Source: Pseudomonadota bacterium (GTDB taxonomy: Bacteria > Pseudomonadota > Gammaproteobacteria > Burkholderiales > Burkholderiaceae_C). Taken from it: DNA of 64,000 bases. The notes beneath the pieces were generated by a model that had not been told where the DNA came from, made no database searches, and saw only the letters and a list, made by a program, of their open reading frames with translations. Below are positions 52,721-60,624 of the stretch, piece by piece. Location: the NCBI GenBank assembly GCA_018241225.1, contig JAFEEG010000025.1:1-64000 (forward strand). The letters are read 5' to 3'. Position 1 is the first letter of the stretch. Every line of letters begins with the position of its first letter. Both the position numbers and the translations under genes were made by a program.

Positions 52721-53934
52721 CAGCGCCACGGCCCTGTCACGTCGATGAGCACGGTGCCGCCGCTACCACCAGGCGCGCCGGTGTTTCCGCCACGCACTAC
52801 GTAGAGCTTCTTGCCGGTGAACGGCCCACTGCCGGTGAACGTGTCGCCGGTGTTGTAGCCGTAGCCAATGTCGCCCTCGATGTGCTGGATACCGGGAAAA
52901 CGGGCGCGGTTCAGCAGCCCGGCGGCGGTGTTCTCCACCGCGATGAGCGGCACCAGCGGCAGCACGCCGTCATTGGCGTTCGGTACCTTGGTCATAGTAT
53001 TCGCGCTCCCAGAGAAGACCGAGGTGTTGAACCAGGTGTGTGCTCCGAAGCGCCCCAGCATGATGGAGCCGGCCAGTTGCGTATATGAGCGCGCGACCGC
53101 GTAGTTGTTATACGTCGCATACGAAACAGATAGGGTCAGATCGATCTGCGCCTGCGACGTACTGCCACTAGTCGAGTTGCCCGCCGCCACCACGCAGGCT
53201 GCCGCATCGCCCGCTGCCGTGAAGGTCAGATCGCCAAAATATGTGACGGTCCTGAGCAAATAAGTGGAGCTAGACGAGAGCAGCACCGGAATGCACAGGA
53301 AGAAGCCGCGCGCGTCCCCGATGATTTCCCACGGGACGGCTGTTGCCATCGCCGCGTTGGTCTTAGGCATATAGCCGCCGCCCGAGATCATGGCGTCGGT
53401 CGGAAATGGGTTCACATGCGTGTCCACGTCGGTGAAGGATTCTCCGCCGCGCACACGCATGTACAACGCATTGGTGTCGTCAAAGCGCAGCGCGAATCCC
53501 GTCGAGGCCGGATGGATGAGCTTGTAGACGGCTTTGTTGGTGCCAGTGAACTGGGTCTGGTAGCCCAGCCCTGCCATCTTGATGGTGATCGTGCCGGTGG
53601 CCGTGCCGTTGGAAACTGTGGGACATGCAAAGGTGCAGCTCGTGCTGGCCTTGCTCACCACCTTCTGCTCGCCATTCATGTCGGTGGCGTTGGTCATCCC
53701 CCCGGTGACGCCAGCCACCTCGATCACGGTGTCGGGGAGGCACGAGTGTGATCCGCTCCAAGAAACAGTCGCCACGCCACCGGACACCACAATGGTGGCG
53801 CTCTTGCTGTCGAAGCCATCTACGCAGGCCTGAATGATGGGAAGCAACAGACCTGCCGCGTTGGTCAGCAGGCTATTCGGCAAATTCATGGCCGAGGTGA
53901 AGTACTTGACGCTGGTATCAACGGGCGATGTCAT
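52720..53934 (-). CDS. phage structural protein, unknown function
   Basis: A 404-residue, beta-rich protein. It has a Thr/Ser/Gly-rich body, an Ig-like stretch (ATIVVSGGVATVSWSGSHS), a hydrophobic patch FFLCIPVLLSSSSTYLL, and ends Gly/Pro-rich with VVRGGNTGAPGGSGGTV. No membrane anchor or catalytic motif is clear. It lies directly after the big fibre gene and overlaps it by four bases, so it is probably a tail or baseplate component. Confidence 0.6.
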   Translation of the reverse strand: MTSPVDTSVKYFTSAMNLPNSLLTNAAGLLLPIIQACVDGFDSKSATIVVSGGVATVSWSGSHSCLPDTVIEVAGVTGGMTNATDMNGEQKVVSKASTSCTFACPTVSNGTATGTITIKMAGLGYQTQFTGTNKAVYKLIHPASTGFALRFDDTNALYMRVRGGESFTDVDTHVNPFPTDAMISGGGYMPKTNAAMATAVPWEIIGDARGFFLCIPVLLSSSSTYLLRTVTYFGDLTFTAAGDAAACVVAAGNSTSGSTSQAQIDLTLSVSYATYNNYAVARSYTQLAGSIMLGRFGAHTWFNTSVFSGSANTMTKVPNANDGVLPLVPLIAVENTAAGLLNRARFPGIQHIEGDIGYGYNTGDTFTGSGPFTGKKLYVVRGGNTGAPGGSGGTVLIDVTGPWR

Positions 53935-56804
53935 GGGTTCACCTGGAAGGTTCGCTCCTGCGGCACCGGCACCGTCGTGCGCTGCTGGCTGCGCAGGAGA
54001 TAAGAGCGGTCCTGCGCGGCGATGAACATCGTGCGCACGTTCTCTTCGTAGACGTACTCGCGGCTCAGCCGCGCGATCTGGGTCGTAGTCGCTGCGGCTT
54101 GGGCTGCAGCGATGGCCAGCACAGCGCGAGCCATCGCTGCAGCCTGGCTGGTGGCATCGGCCGTCTGCGCCGCACTGACGGAGCCGGCAGGCAGGCCAAT
54201 GATGGCGCTCTGACTGGTAGCTTGCGCGGTCTGCGCGGCGCTAAGGCGCGAGAGCATCGCCAGCACTGCGGCCTGGGTCGTGACCTGTGCAGTCTGCGCG
54301 GCGGACACGCCTGCGCGCGCGCCGAACGTGGCAACCTGGCTGGTGGGCGCTGCGGTCTGGTTGGCCACCACGCCGGTAAGCGCCTGCAGCACCAGGGTGG
54401 CCAGCTGCGTGGTCGGGCTGGCGGTCTGCGCGGCTGCGATCGCGGCGCGCGCGGCCAGGGCTGCGGCCTGCGCGGTGGCCGCTGCCGTCTGGCTGGCCAA
54501 GAAGCCGGACGCCGGTTGCGCCAGCGTGGCCGCCTGTGTGGTGGGTGCAGCCGTCTGCTGATTGGCCGCATCTGCATACGGCGCAGCCGGCGGGGTGTAG
54601 GACGAGCCGGTGTAGAGCGCCACGCCTTTGGTGACGCGGAACTCATCGATGTTGCCGATCAGTCCCTGATTCGCCGTCGCGGACGAGCCCAGCAAGATGC
54701 CCTGCTGCGTGCCGTAGTCGCGCGCGTCAGTCGTGGTGAATTGCAGCGCGCCGTTGGCATAGCCGCGCACCGTGCCACCCTGGCGCGTGATGGCGATGTG
54801 CATCCAGGCGCCAGTGCCCAGCGCGCCGCTGCCCACGACAAAGCCCGTGCCGCCCTCGTTGCTCCAGCACAGTTTTCCGGGGTTCGCGGACTGCGACACC
54901 CACAGCATCCACGAGTTGCCACTGGTCGCGCGCGCGTCAAAGATGAAGCGGTTACCAGAGGGCGCCGTGGAGAACCGAGCGAAGCACTCAACCGTGAAGT
55001 CGCCGGTACCGAAGCCGAAGCGCGGAGATACCGGACTGAGGGCGTAGTCGCCGTCGCCGTCCAGCAGAAGGCTGGCCCCGCCAGCCATGGACTGCGCGGT
55101 GCTGATCTGGGCATTGCCCATGGCCGTCCATGGCGTGCCCTTCGCGTCTGCGATGGCCGTGCTGCCGTTCGCGCCATCGAGGTGCAGCACAGAGACCGTG
55201 TTCGCGTCGCCGGGGATTGATGCGACCGCAGTGACCGTGGCCACCTGTGTGGTCGAGGCTGCGAGCTGATACGGAACATCAAAGGCGAAGGCCGGGGGCT
55301 CGAAGCTCGCAGCGTATCGGCCGCTGCCCTTCGTGATGCGAACTTCGTCTATATAGCCCTGGAACGCACGCGATGAGTTGCTGGGGTCGTAGCCGATGCG
55401 CAGTGGCGTGCCCGTGCCGCACGTGCCCGTCGCTGTGACGCTGGCAACCGTGATGCCGTTCAGGGCCATGCGGAAGGTGCTGCCCGTGCGCGTGTAGGCC
55501 CAGTGGAACCACGTATTCGCGGGGACCGCACCGCCAAAGCCGGTATCGGCAAAGGCCGCTGCCGATGTGTTGCCACAGAAGCCACGGATCTGCCCGGCCT
55601 GCACCATGACAGCCGGGCCCCAGTCCTGGCCGGTCGCATTGCGCGTGCACAGCAGGAACTGCAAGGCCGCCGAGCTGGTGCAGTACGCAAAGCCCTCGTA
55701 GCAGAAGTCCCCGCTGCCCGGCTCCCACGCGGTGTCTGCCACGCCAGTTGCGCCACCGCCGCCAGCCGGCAGCAGCGATGCGGAACCGAACCTGGCTTGC
55801 GCTGTGCTCAGGGCCGCCGTGCCGGCGACACTGAATGCGTGGCCATTGTCGTCGGTGATCGTGGTCGAGCCGTTCGAGCCGTTGAAGTGCAGGTTGGCGA
55901 CGACACTCGCAATCAGGGCATCGCCACCAGCAGCAAAGCCGGCAGTCGATGTGGCAGCGGCTACCTGCGCGGTGGCCGCGGCCGTCTGCGTGGCCACAAT
56001 TTCCGCCGTGGCGCCCGTGGTCGGCGCAGCGCTCTTGTACGGGTGCCCGCTGGGCAGATTGCCCTGCAGGCCCCACTGCCAGGCCAGATACCCCTCGATC
56101 TTCTGGCGGTCGGTGTCGGAGATGTTGCCCTCCACCGCCACCGCCTCGGCCCAGTCCTGCACCCAGCTGTCGTCGATCGACGCGCCGGTGTAGTTGCCCA
56201 CCGCGAGGGTGAGCACCTCGGCGCTGGTGCTGGGGTCGGCGCTCATGGTGCCGCTGGCCACCTGCGTACCGTCGACCCAGATGGCGCCCGTGTCGCCCGC
56301 GAAGTTGCGGTTGCACCCGAGCTGCATCCAGCCGGTGCCGTAGTCCGTGCCGCTGCCAATCTCCACCCCGCCCGCGCCCGACGTGGGGCGCGTGCGCATG
56401 CTCACCGAGCCCGCTGACCAGCCCGTGCCCGACTCCGAGCGCATCAGCGCCACGTGGATGGCGTTGCTCGCAGTGAAGCAGGTGCCGATGGGCGCGGGGA
56501 AGCTCGAAGACGAGTTGACCAGCTTGTGGACGATGAAGAACGAGATGCCGTCGTTGTTCGCGCCCAGGTCCAGGCCGGCGTCCGAAGACGTGAACACCCC
56601 GCCGCCGTAGTCCGAGCGCAGGGTGCTGCGGCTGTTCAGCGTGGTGGCGCTGCTGCCGCCCGCGTGAGAGGCAGTACCGTGGTTCCCTCGCCCCGTCTTA
56701 TCCGCAACGACGGTCGTGACACCGCCAGACGACGTGTTCGACGAGTCGTCTGCGATGTACCACGCCGCTGCGGTGGTAAGGCTGGCGGGGGTCCAGAGCG
56801 CCAT
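53931..56804 (-). CDS. large tail fibre with three LamG-like domains and Ala/Thr/Gln repeats
   Basis: 957 residues. Three jelly-roll, LamG/concanavalin-like domains are visible: about 15-255 (from AWYIADDSSNTSSG to GYLAWQWGLQGNLPSGHPYK), about 300-510 (ANLHFNGSNGSTTITDDNGH to YIDEVRITKGSGRYA) and about 540-745 (SVLHLDGANGSTAIADAKG to NIDEFRVTKGVALY). They are joined by one-unit linkers of the 21-residue AAQTAxATxQxATL motif. The C-terminal region (about 750-915) carries eight more units, then an end with PQERTFQV. It probably forms a host-binding fibre. Confidence 0.75.
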   Translation of the reverse strand: MALWTPASLTTAAAWYIADDSSNTSSGGVTTVVADKTGRGNHGTASHAGGSSATTLNSRSTLRSDYGGGVFTSSDAGLDLGANNDGISFFIVHKLVNSSSSFPAPIGTCFTASNAIHVALMRSESGTGWSAGSVSMRTRPTSGAGGVEIGSGTDYGTGWMQLGCNRNFAGDTGAIWVDGTQVASGTMSADPSTSAEVLTLAVGNYTGASIDDSWVQDWAEAVAVEGNISDTDRQKIEGYLAWQWGLQGNLPSGHPYKSAAPTTGATAEIVATQTAAATAQVAAATSTAGFAAGGDALIASVVANLHFNGSNGSTTITDDNGHAFSVAGTAALSTAQARFGSASLLPAGGGGATGVADTAWEPGSGDFCYEGFAYCTSSAALQFLLCTRNATGQDWGPAVMVQAGQIRGFCGNTSAAAFADTGFGGAVPANTWFHWAYTRTGSTFRMALNGITVASVTATGTCGTGTPLRIGYDPSNSSRAFQGYIDEVRITKGSGRYAASFEPPAFAFDVPYQLAASTTQVATVTAVASIPGDANTVSVLHLDGANGSTAIADAKGTPWTAMGNAQISTAQSMAGGASLLLDGDGDYALSPVSPRFGFGTGDFTVECFARFSTAPSGNRFIFDARATSGNSWMLWVSQSANPGKLCWSNEGGTGFVVGSGALGTGAWMHIAITRQGGTVRGYANGALQFTTTDARDYGTQQGILLGSSATANQGLIGNIDEFRVTKGVALYTGSSYTPPAAPYADAANQQTAAPTTQAATLAQPASGFLASQTAAATAQAAALAARAAIAAAQTASPTTQLATLVLQALTGVVANQTAAPTSQVATFGARAGVSAAQTAQVTTQAAVLAMLSRLSAAQTAQATSQSAIIGLPAGSVSAAQTADATSQAAAMARAVLAIAAAQAAATTTQIARLSREYVYEENVRTMFIAAQDRSYLLRSQQRTTVPVPQERTFQVNP

Positions 56805-56813
56805 GCTCGAGCT

Positions 56814-57221
56814 TTAAGCGCCCGGCTCGGTGACGGTCCAGCCGGTGATGTTCACGGCCTGGCCGCTGGCGATCACCGCGTTGTCGATGGTCACGTCGCC
56901 GCCGCCGCCCGTGGCCGTCACGCTGCCCTGCTCGTGGCAGGTGGTACCGGCGCTGTCCACGATGCGGTAGTGACCCGCCGTGCCGGCCGCCGACGCGGTG
57001 CCGCTGATGGGGGTGGAATTGAAGGACTTGCTGCCGCTCGATGCGGCTGCAGCCCAGTCAGAGGCCAGGGCGTATTCCACCAGCAGCGTGCCCGTGGCAG
57101 CGGCTGCGCAGTTGGCCGGCTGGCCGCCCGTGTAGATGCGGACCTTGGCCGAAGTGCCGACGGTGGTCTCGACGGCGTCGAGGCGCGCGTTGCGCACGGC
57201 GGTAGAGCGTTGAACGGTCAT
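56814..57221 (-). CDS. small virion protein, paralogue of the 47441-47878 product
   Basis: A 135-residue, Ala/Gly/Thr-rich, probably beta-structured protein. AKVRIYTGGQPANCAAAATGTLL parallels IKIYSGAPPATADAAVTGTLL of the 145-residue protein at 47441-47878, so the phage carries two related copies about 9 kb apart. It is coupled to the 57218 gene by ATGA overlap and precedes the large fibre. Role unknown; both copies flank fibre genes. Confidence 0.63.
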   Translation of the reverse strand: MTVQRSTAVRNARLDAVETTVGTSAKVRIYTGGQPANCAAAATGTLLVEYALASDWAAAASSGSKSFNSTPISGTASAAGTAGHYRIVDSAGTTCHEQGSVTATGGGGDVTIDNAVIASGQAVNITGWTVTEPGA

Positions 57222-57406
57222 GCTGCCTCCTGGCGCAGTTCGCCGATCGCTTCGGCCAGCTCGGCCGGCACATCGCCGCCCACAGCGGTGATGCGCTGCT
57301 CGACGGAATCGGCCTTGGCGAGCGCCCAGGCCTTCTGGTTCTTCAACTGGGCCGTCGCGTTGCGGACGAAATCCAGCGGCGTGTCGGGGGCGTTCTCTTC
57401 GTCCAT
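57218..57406 (-). CDS. 62-residue protein, unknown function
   Basis: A small acidic protein (MDEENAPDTPLDFVRNAT) with a helical centre (LKNQKAWALAKADSVEQRI) and an acidic, Ala/Glu-rich C-terminus. No domain is recognised. It overlaps the next gene by four bases. The gap upstream holds one copy of the phage motif GATCTAAC-type, and the short distance leaves little room for a separate leader. Confidence 0.55.
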   Translation of the reverse strand: MDEENAPDTPLDFVRNATAQLKNQKAWALAKADSVEQRITAVGGDVPAELAEAIGELRQEAA

Positions 57407-57415
57407 GCTTTATCC

Positions 57416-57430
57416 GATCTACGTTAGACC
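57416..57430 (-). promoter_or_regulatory. phage repeat motif, copy near 57.4 kb
   Basis: On the minus strand GGTCTAACGTAGATC, an imperfect inverted repeat (GATCTA and TAGACC around CGT on the plus strand). It lies in the 24-base gap between the connector gene and the 62-residue gene. Related copies are at 49641-49670 and 60210-60224. Confidence 0.5.
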
Positions 57431-58081
57431 TTAGATTCCGCCGTAAGCGACGGTCCGGGGTTTGTGTGCCTTGCGGCGTTCTTCTTCCTTCACCTCAGCG
57501 CAGTAGCCGAGGAAGCGCTGCTCGTGCTCGGCTGCCTTCGTCTTGTTGAAGGTGTCGGCGTCCTCCTTGAGGTACGCCATGCGCTTGGACCAGTCCAAAA
57601 GATGGAGGTGATGCACCTCATCGACCTCCATCTCCTGGTCGTCTTCGACCTTCACGAGCGGCAGACGGAACACCAAGAGGTTCAGCGTCACGGTCTCGTT
57701 GGACACAGGCCAGGTGCGAGCCTTGTGGTTCTCCTCGCCGATCACCAGCGCACGCACACGCCCGGTGTTGCCGTCGTAGCGCATGCACTTGGCGGCCAGG
57801 TCTTCGTAGTTCACGACTTCCACAGGGCGACCGTCGTCGGCGCGCGAAACGCCGCGAATCTTGAGGATCGCCTTGTGGACGGCCTGGTAGGAGTTGCCGG
57901 GGGCGACGGCCAGCTGCGTTACCGCCGGCGTCGTAGCGTCGGGTAGCCCATCGGTCTTGCGGCAGAACATCTTCTGCGCGTCGTCGATGTAGCTATAGAG
58001 CTCCTCGTCCGACCACAGCTGCGGCTCCTCGAGGTCGTCGAGATCCAGGCGCAGTCGGTCGAGCAGCTCCCCCGAGGTCAC
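57431..58081 (-). CDS. putative head-tail connector/adaptor protein
   Basis: 216 residues from GTG 58081, chosen because the conserved sequence begins there (VTSGELLDRLRLDLDDLEE); the frame continues upstream only as a shadow of the 58084 gene. QLWSDEELYSYIDDAQKMFC resembles the N-terminal region of phage adaptor proteins that dock under the portal, and it is encoded after the capsid genes as such adaptors are. The C-terminus is basic (EERRKAHKPRTVAYGGI). The assignment rests on pattern and position. Confidence 0.62.
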   Translation of the reverse strand: MTSGELLDRLRLDLDDLEEPQLWSDEELYSYIDDAQKMFCRKTDGLPDATTPAVTQLAVAPGNSYQAVHKAILKIRGVSRADDGRPVEVVNYEDLAAKCMRYDGNTGRVRALVIGEENHKARTWPVSNETVTLNLLVFRLPLVKVEDDQEMEVDEVHHLHLLDWSKRMAYLKEDADTFNKTKAAEHEQRFLGYCAEVKEEERRKAHKPRTVAYGGI

Positions 58082-58083
58082 GA

Positions 58084-58446
58084 TCAGTCCTTCTTGGCGG
58101 CCTGGAACGCGGCCCAGGCAGCGTCGCGCTCGTCGGCGGCCACGTCGAAGCCCACCTTGGCCGAGATGACCTTGGTGTGCGGCATGCCGGCGGCGGTGAA
58201 TTCCTTCGGGTCGTTCTTCAGCACGATCTCTTCGATCGCGGTGACGATCAGCACCTTGCGGTCTTCGGCCGACAGCTTCGGCTGCGGCTTCTCGTCCTCG
58301 GCCAGCTCTTCCTCGGGCACAGCGCCGGCCGACATCACCTCTTCGTAGAGGGCCGGGGGCACGTGGGTGGGCTGACCCTTCTTGAATTCGATCGCGTGGC
58401 CCAGCACCGAGTTGACGATGCGGTCGCGGTTCATGACGAACTTCAT
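58084..58446 (-). CDS. small phage protein, unknown function
   Basis: A 120-residue protein. It starts MKFVMNRDRIVNSVLGHAIE and has FKKGQPTHVPPALYEEVM, then an acidic linker (EEELAEDEKPQPKL) and a helical domain (EDRKVLIVTAIEEIVLKND). I recall similar proteins between capsid and connector genes in podoviruses, with no known function. A virion assembly role is inferred. Confidence 0.6.
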   Translation of the reverse strand: MKFVMNRDRIVNSVLGHAIEFKKGQPTHVPPALYEEVMSAGAVPEEELAEDEKPQPKLSAEDRKVLIVTAIEEIVLKNDPKEFTAAGMPHTKVISAKVGFDVAADERDAAWAAFQAAKKD

Positions 58447-58472
58447 GATTGGATTCCTTGGAGTGGGTGGTT

Positions 58473-58503
58473 AAAAGGCAGGGCCCCGTGGGGCCCTGCT
58501 TTC
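58473..58503 (-). terminator. Rho-independent terminator after the head protein gene
   Basis: A 9-bp stem GCAGGGCCC/GGGCCCTGC with loop of four, read on the minus strand and followed by CTTTTAACC (T-run of four). It lies 12 bases after the stop of the 58515 gene and before the 58084 gene, so it may cap the abundant capsid transcript while some read-through continues. Confidence 0.75.
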
Positions 58504-58514
58504 GGGGAACCCGA

Positions 58515-58961
58515 TCAGTTCGGGTTGACCTCTTCGGCTCGGCCGTCGATCGTGTACTGCACACGCACGCGGAACTTGCCGGCCGTGGCGTTGGCCACGG
58601 TCGAGGCGATCGCGATCTGCACGTTCTTGCCGCCGGCGACCGTGAGGCCCAGGCCGGTGAGCGCCGTGCGGCCAGCGGCCAGCAGCGAGGTGGCAGCCAG
58701 CAGCGAGGTCAGCGCGCCGGCCGTACCGACCGACATGGTGTAGGCCGTGGGGCCTGCACCCTGCGTCTCGACGATCAGCTCGCCGCCGACCACGGTGGCG
58801 CCTTCGGGGAGGTTGATGACCTCGAAGGTGCCGGCGTCGCCGAACACGGAACCGAACGTCTTGAGGACGCCGTTGATGTCGACCATCGTGTCGTTGAAGT
58901 TCGCGACGAACTCCGCGAACATGACCTTCTGCGCGGTGCGGGTCTTGATGAGCTTGGCCAT
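58515..58961 (-). CDS. probable head decoration/minor capsid protein
   Basis: 148 residues, mostly beta with an Ala/Leu-rich middle (TMSVGTAGALTSLLAATSL). It begins KLIKTRTAQKVMFAEFVANF and ends KFRVRVQYTIDGRAEEVN. Encoded just after the major capsid gene and before a strong terminator, which fits an abundant capsid-decorating protein. No enzymatic motif. The name is based on position and size. Confidence 0.62.
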   Translation of the reverse strand: MAKLIKTRTAQKVMFAEFVANFNDTMVDINGVLKTFGSVFGDAGTFEVINLPEGATVVGGELIVETQGAGPTAYTMSVGTAGALTSLLAATSLLAAGRTALTGLGLTVAGGKNVQIAIASTVANATAGKFRVRVQYTIDGRAEEVNPN

Positions 58962-58971
58962 GTTCAGCTCC

Positions 58972-60090
58972 TTAGTTGGCCACGTAGCACGAGATCACAC
59001 CGAAGTCTTCGGTGGAGCCCGACTCGTAGATGTTTCCGAACTTGGGCTTCAGGAAGCCCAGGATCTTTCCGACCGCGATGCCTTGCGAGTTCTCGTAGTC
59101 GAAGCCCTTCTCGTTCCACTCGGGCGACTTGATGTCGGCCATGGCGAGAGCCTGGGCGCCGCAGAACAGCACCTGGCAGCCGTCCACCGTGCCGGCCGCG
59201 CCGTACTTCGAGCCCGAAGCCGAGTCGCGGGTGTTGGGCACATGGCGGAACTCGTGCAGGTAGATGCCGTCGATCTTCACGCTCGAGCCGCTGAACAGCG
59301 GGTTCTCCTTGTCGCGCTGTTGGGCGTGACGCAGGTTGAGCATGTAGTTCTGGTCCATCTTCAGCTTGGCCATCGCGTCGGGGGTCAGGAAGGCGTGGAA
59401 GGTTTCCTCGCCGCCGTCTTCCTTGATGCCGCGGATGTAGCGGTTCTTCGCGTAGGCCTTGAGCTGCACGAACATTTCCCACATGGGCAGGTCCGTGGCG
59501 GCGACGCCGGTGGTGGCTGCGTTGGCCACCAGGGTCTTGGTGGCCGAGGTGCCGTCCCAGCGCAGGCGGCGGGCGTTCGACGGGGCCGACACGTCGGCGG
59601 CGAACTCGAGGTTCTTCAGGTCCGAGCCGATGCGGGTGGCGCCGTTGGGGGTCAGCGTGTAGCTGCGGCCAGCCAGCGTCAGGAACGCCATCTGGTCGAT
59701 GCGGTCGGCCAGCCAGTAGGCCAGCACGTCACGGCTGTTGCCGCGGAACTCCACCACCGACTTCTGGTCGGCCATGCGGCCTTCGTGGCGGTTGGCGTGG
59801 CGCAGCTGGTCGATGCGGATGACCTGGTCGAAGGTCTGCATCGCTTCTTCGTTGCCTTCCAGCGTGCGGTCGCCTGCGACGCCGTCGCCGGTCAGGTCGG
59901 CCAGCAGCGTGATCACTGCGCGAGCGCCCTTCTCGGACTGCTTGAGCTCGGTGATGTGCTGGATGAGGCTGTTCGGACCCTTCCCGAGGAAGCGGTTCAC
60001 GAAAGACATGTTGCGGGCCTGCTTCCACAGGTCCAGCGACCAGATGGTCTTCTGTTCCGTGGTGAGCGCCGCGAAGTTGGTCAATGCCAT
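58972..60090 (-). CDS. major capsid protein (DUF4043/N4 gp56-like)
   Basis: 372 residues from ATG 60090, which has AAGGAG eight bases upstream. It reads as the family of podoviral capsid proteins related to DUF4043 and N4 gp56: TTEQKTIWSLDLWKQARNMS, then ITELKQSEKGARAVITLLAD, and LRHANRHEGRMADQKSVVEF. It forms the icosahedral shell. A repeated phage motif and a terminator lie just upstream, so it may have its own transcript. The 372-residue length fits the family. Confidence 0.87.
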   Translation of the reverse strand: MALTNFAALTTEQKTIWSLDLWKQARNMSFVNRFLGKGPNSLIQHITELKQSEKGARAVITLLADLTGDGVAGDRTLEGNEEAMQTFDQVIRIDQLRHANRHEGRMADQKSVVEFRGNSRDVLAYWLADRIDQMAFLTLAGRSYTLTPNGATRIGSDLKNLEFAADVSAPSNARRLRWDGTSATKTLVANAATTGVAATDLPMWEMFVQLKAYAKNRYIRGIKEDGGEETFHAFLTPDAMAKLKMDQNYMLNLRHAQQRDKENPLFSGSSVKIDGIYLHEFRHVPNTRDSASGSKYGAAGTVDGCQVLFCGAQALAMADIKSPEWNEKGFDYENSQGIAVGKILGFLKPKFGNIYESGSTEDFGVISCYVAN

Positions 60091-60209
60091 GATGGCACTC
60101 CTTTGCGAATCGAACTTAGAAACCGGGCCGAAACCCACTGCTTCCGTTGATTTCGCTCAAGGAGGGCGACATTGGTGCGGACGCTATCGCGGTCCGCAGG
60201 TCGAATTGC

Positions 60210-60224
60210 GATCTATGTTAGATC
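60210..60224 (-). promoter_or_regulatory. phage repeat motif, copy upstream of the capsid gene
   Basis: A perfect inverted repeat GATCTA-TGT-TAGATC, in the 180-base gap ahead of the capsid gene; on the minus strand GATCTAACATAGATC. It lies just after the terminator at 60224-60251. Related copies are at 57416-57430 and 49641-49670, each ahead of a late gene, so it could mark phage promoters or operators. The rest of the gap (60091-60209) shows only the capsid ribosome-binding site. Confidence 0.55.
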
Positions 60225-60251
60225 AAAAGAAAAGCCGGCGCAAGGCCGGCT
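60224..60251 (-). terminator. Rho-independent terminator ahead of the capsid gene
   Basis: Read on the minus strand, stem AGCCGGC/GCCGGCT with a 5-base loop is followed by TTTCTTTTGATC. It lies 19 bases after the RyR gene stop and ends the portal-to-RyR transcript before the capsid gene. Confidence 0.85.
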
Positions 60252-60270
60252 CCGTTTCGCGTGCGCCTGG

Positions 60271-60624
60271 TCAGCGCCCGGTCTGGTTCTGGATCGTGCG
60301 CACGACGGCGCGGAACAGGTAGTCCTTCACCTTCTGCTCGGCCGGCAGCTGCTCGTACGGCACGAAGCACGGGTGCGTCTTGGCCACCTCGTCCTTCACC
60401 TCGCCGTACTTCCAGCCGGTGCGGCGCTTCTCCTCCATCCAGAGCGAGTGGCTCTGTTCGGGGGTGAGGTTGCTGGTCAGGTGCGCGGCCACGCCCTTGG
60501 AGGCGCTCAGCTTCTGCCAGTCAGGCGCGTCGGCCCAGGGCTTCTGGCTGGTGTCGCCCAGCGCTTCGCAGTAGGCGCGGTTTACTTCGTGGCAGAGCTC
60601 TGCCAGGGCGTCGACGAGGTTCAT
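60271..60624 (-). CDS. RyR-domain protein (possible nucleotide-binding)
   Basis: 117 residues from ATG 60624, chosen because it overlaps the previous stop (ATGA); the longer frame is a shadow. It has the ryanodine-receptor (RyR) domain pattern: LTSNLTPEQSHSLWMEEKRR, TGWKYGEVKDEVAKTHPC, FVPYEQLPAEQKVKD. RyR domains occur in phage and bacterial proteins and are proposed to bind nucleotide-like ligands. Here it is paired with a candidate Acb2/Tad1-type hairpin protein, which would suit removal of a defence signal. That role is an inference. Confidence 0.85.
   Translation of the reverse strand: MNLVDALAELCHEVNRAYCEALGDTSQKPWADAPDWQKLSASKGVAAHLTSNLTPEQSHSLWMEEKRRTGWKYGEVKDEVAKTHPCFVPYEQLPAEQKVKDYLFRAVVRTIQNQTGR

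Noticed and set aside
51645..56804. A CRISPR array or tandem DNA repeat in the fibre genes.
   Set aside because: The periodic pattern is at protein level (21-residue Ala/Thr/Gln units in an open frame); the DNA copies vary and there are no spacers.
44319..57221. A diversity-generating retroelement acting on a fibre gene, as in some podoviruses.
   Set aside because: No reverse transcriptase gene and no template/variable repeat pair could be seen in the window.
58084..58564. Long upstream extension of the connector gene (to 377 residues).
   Set aside because: The added part is an Arg/Gly-rich shadow of the 120-residue gene; the GTG at 58081 begins the recognisable protein.
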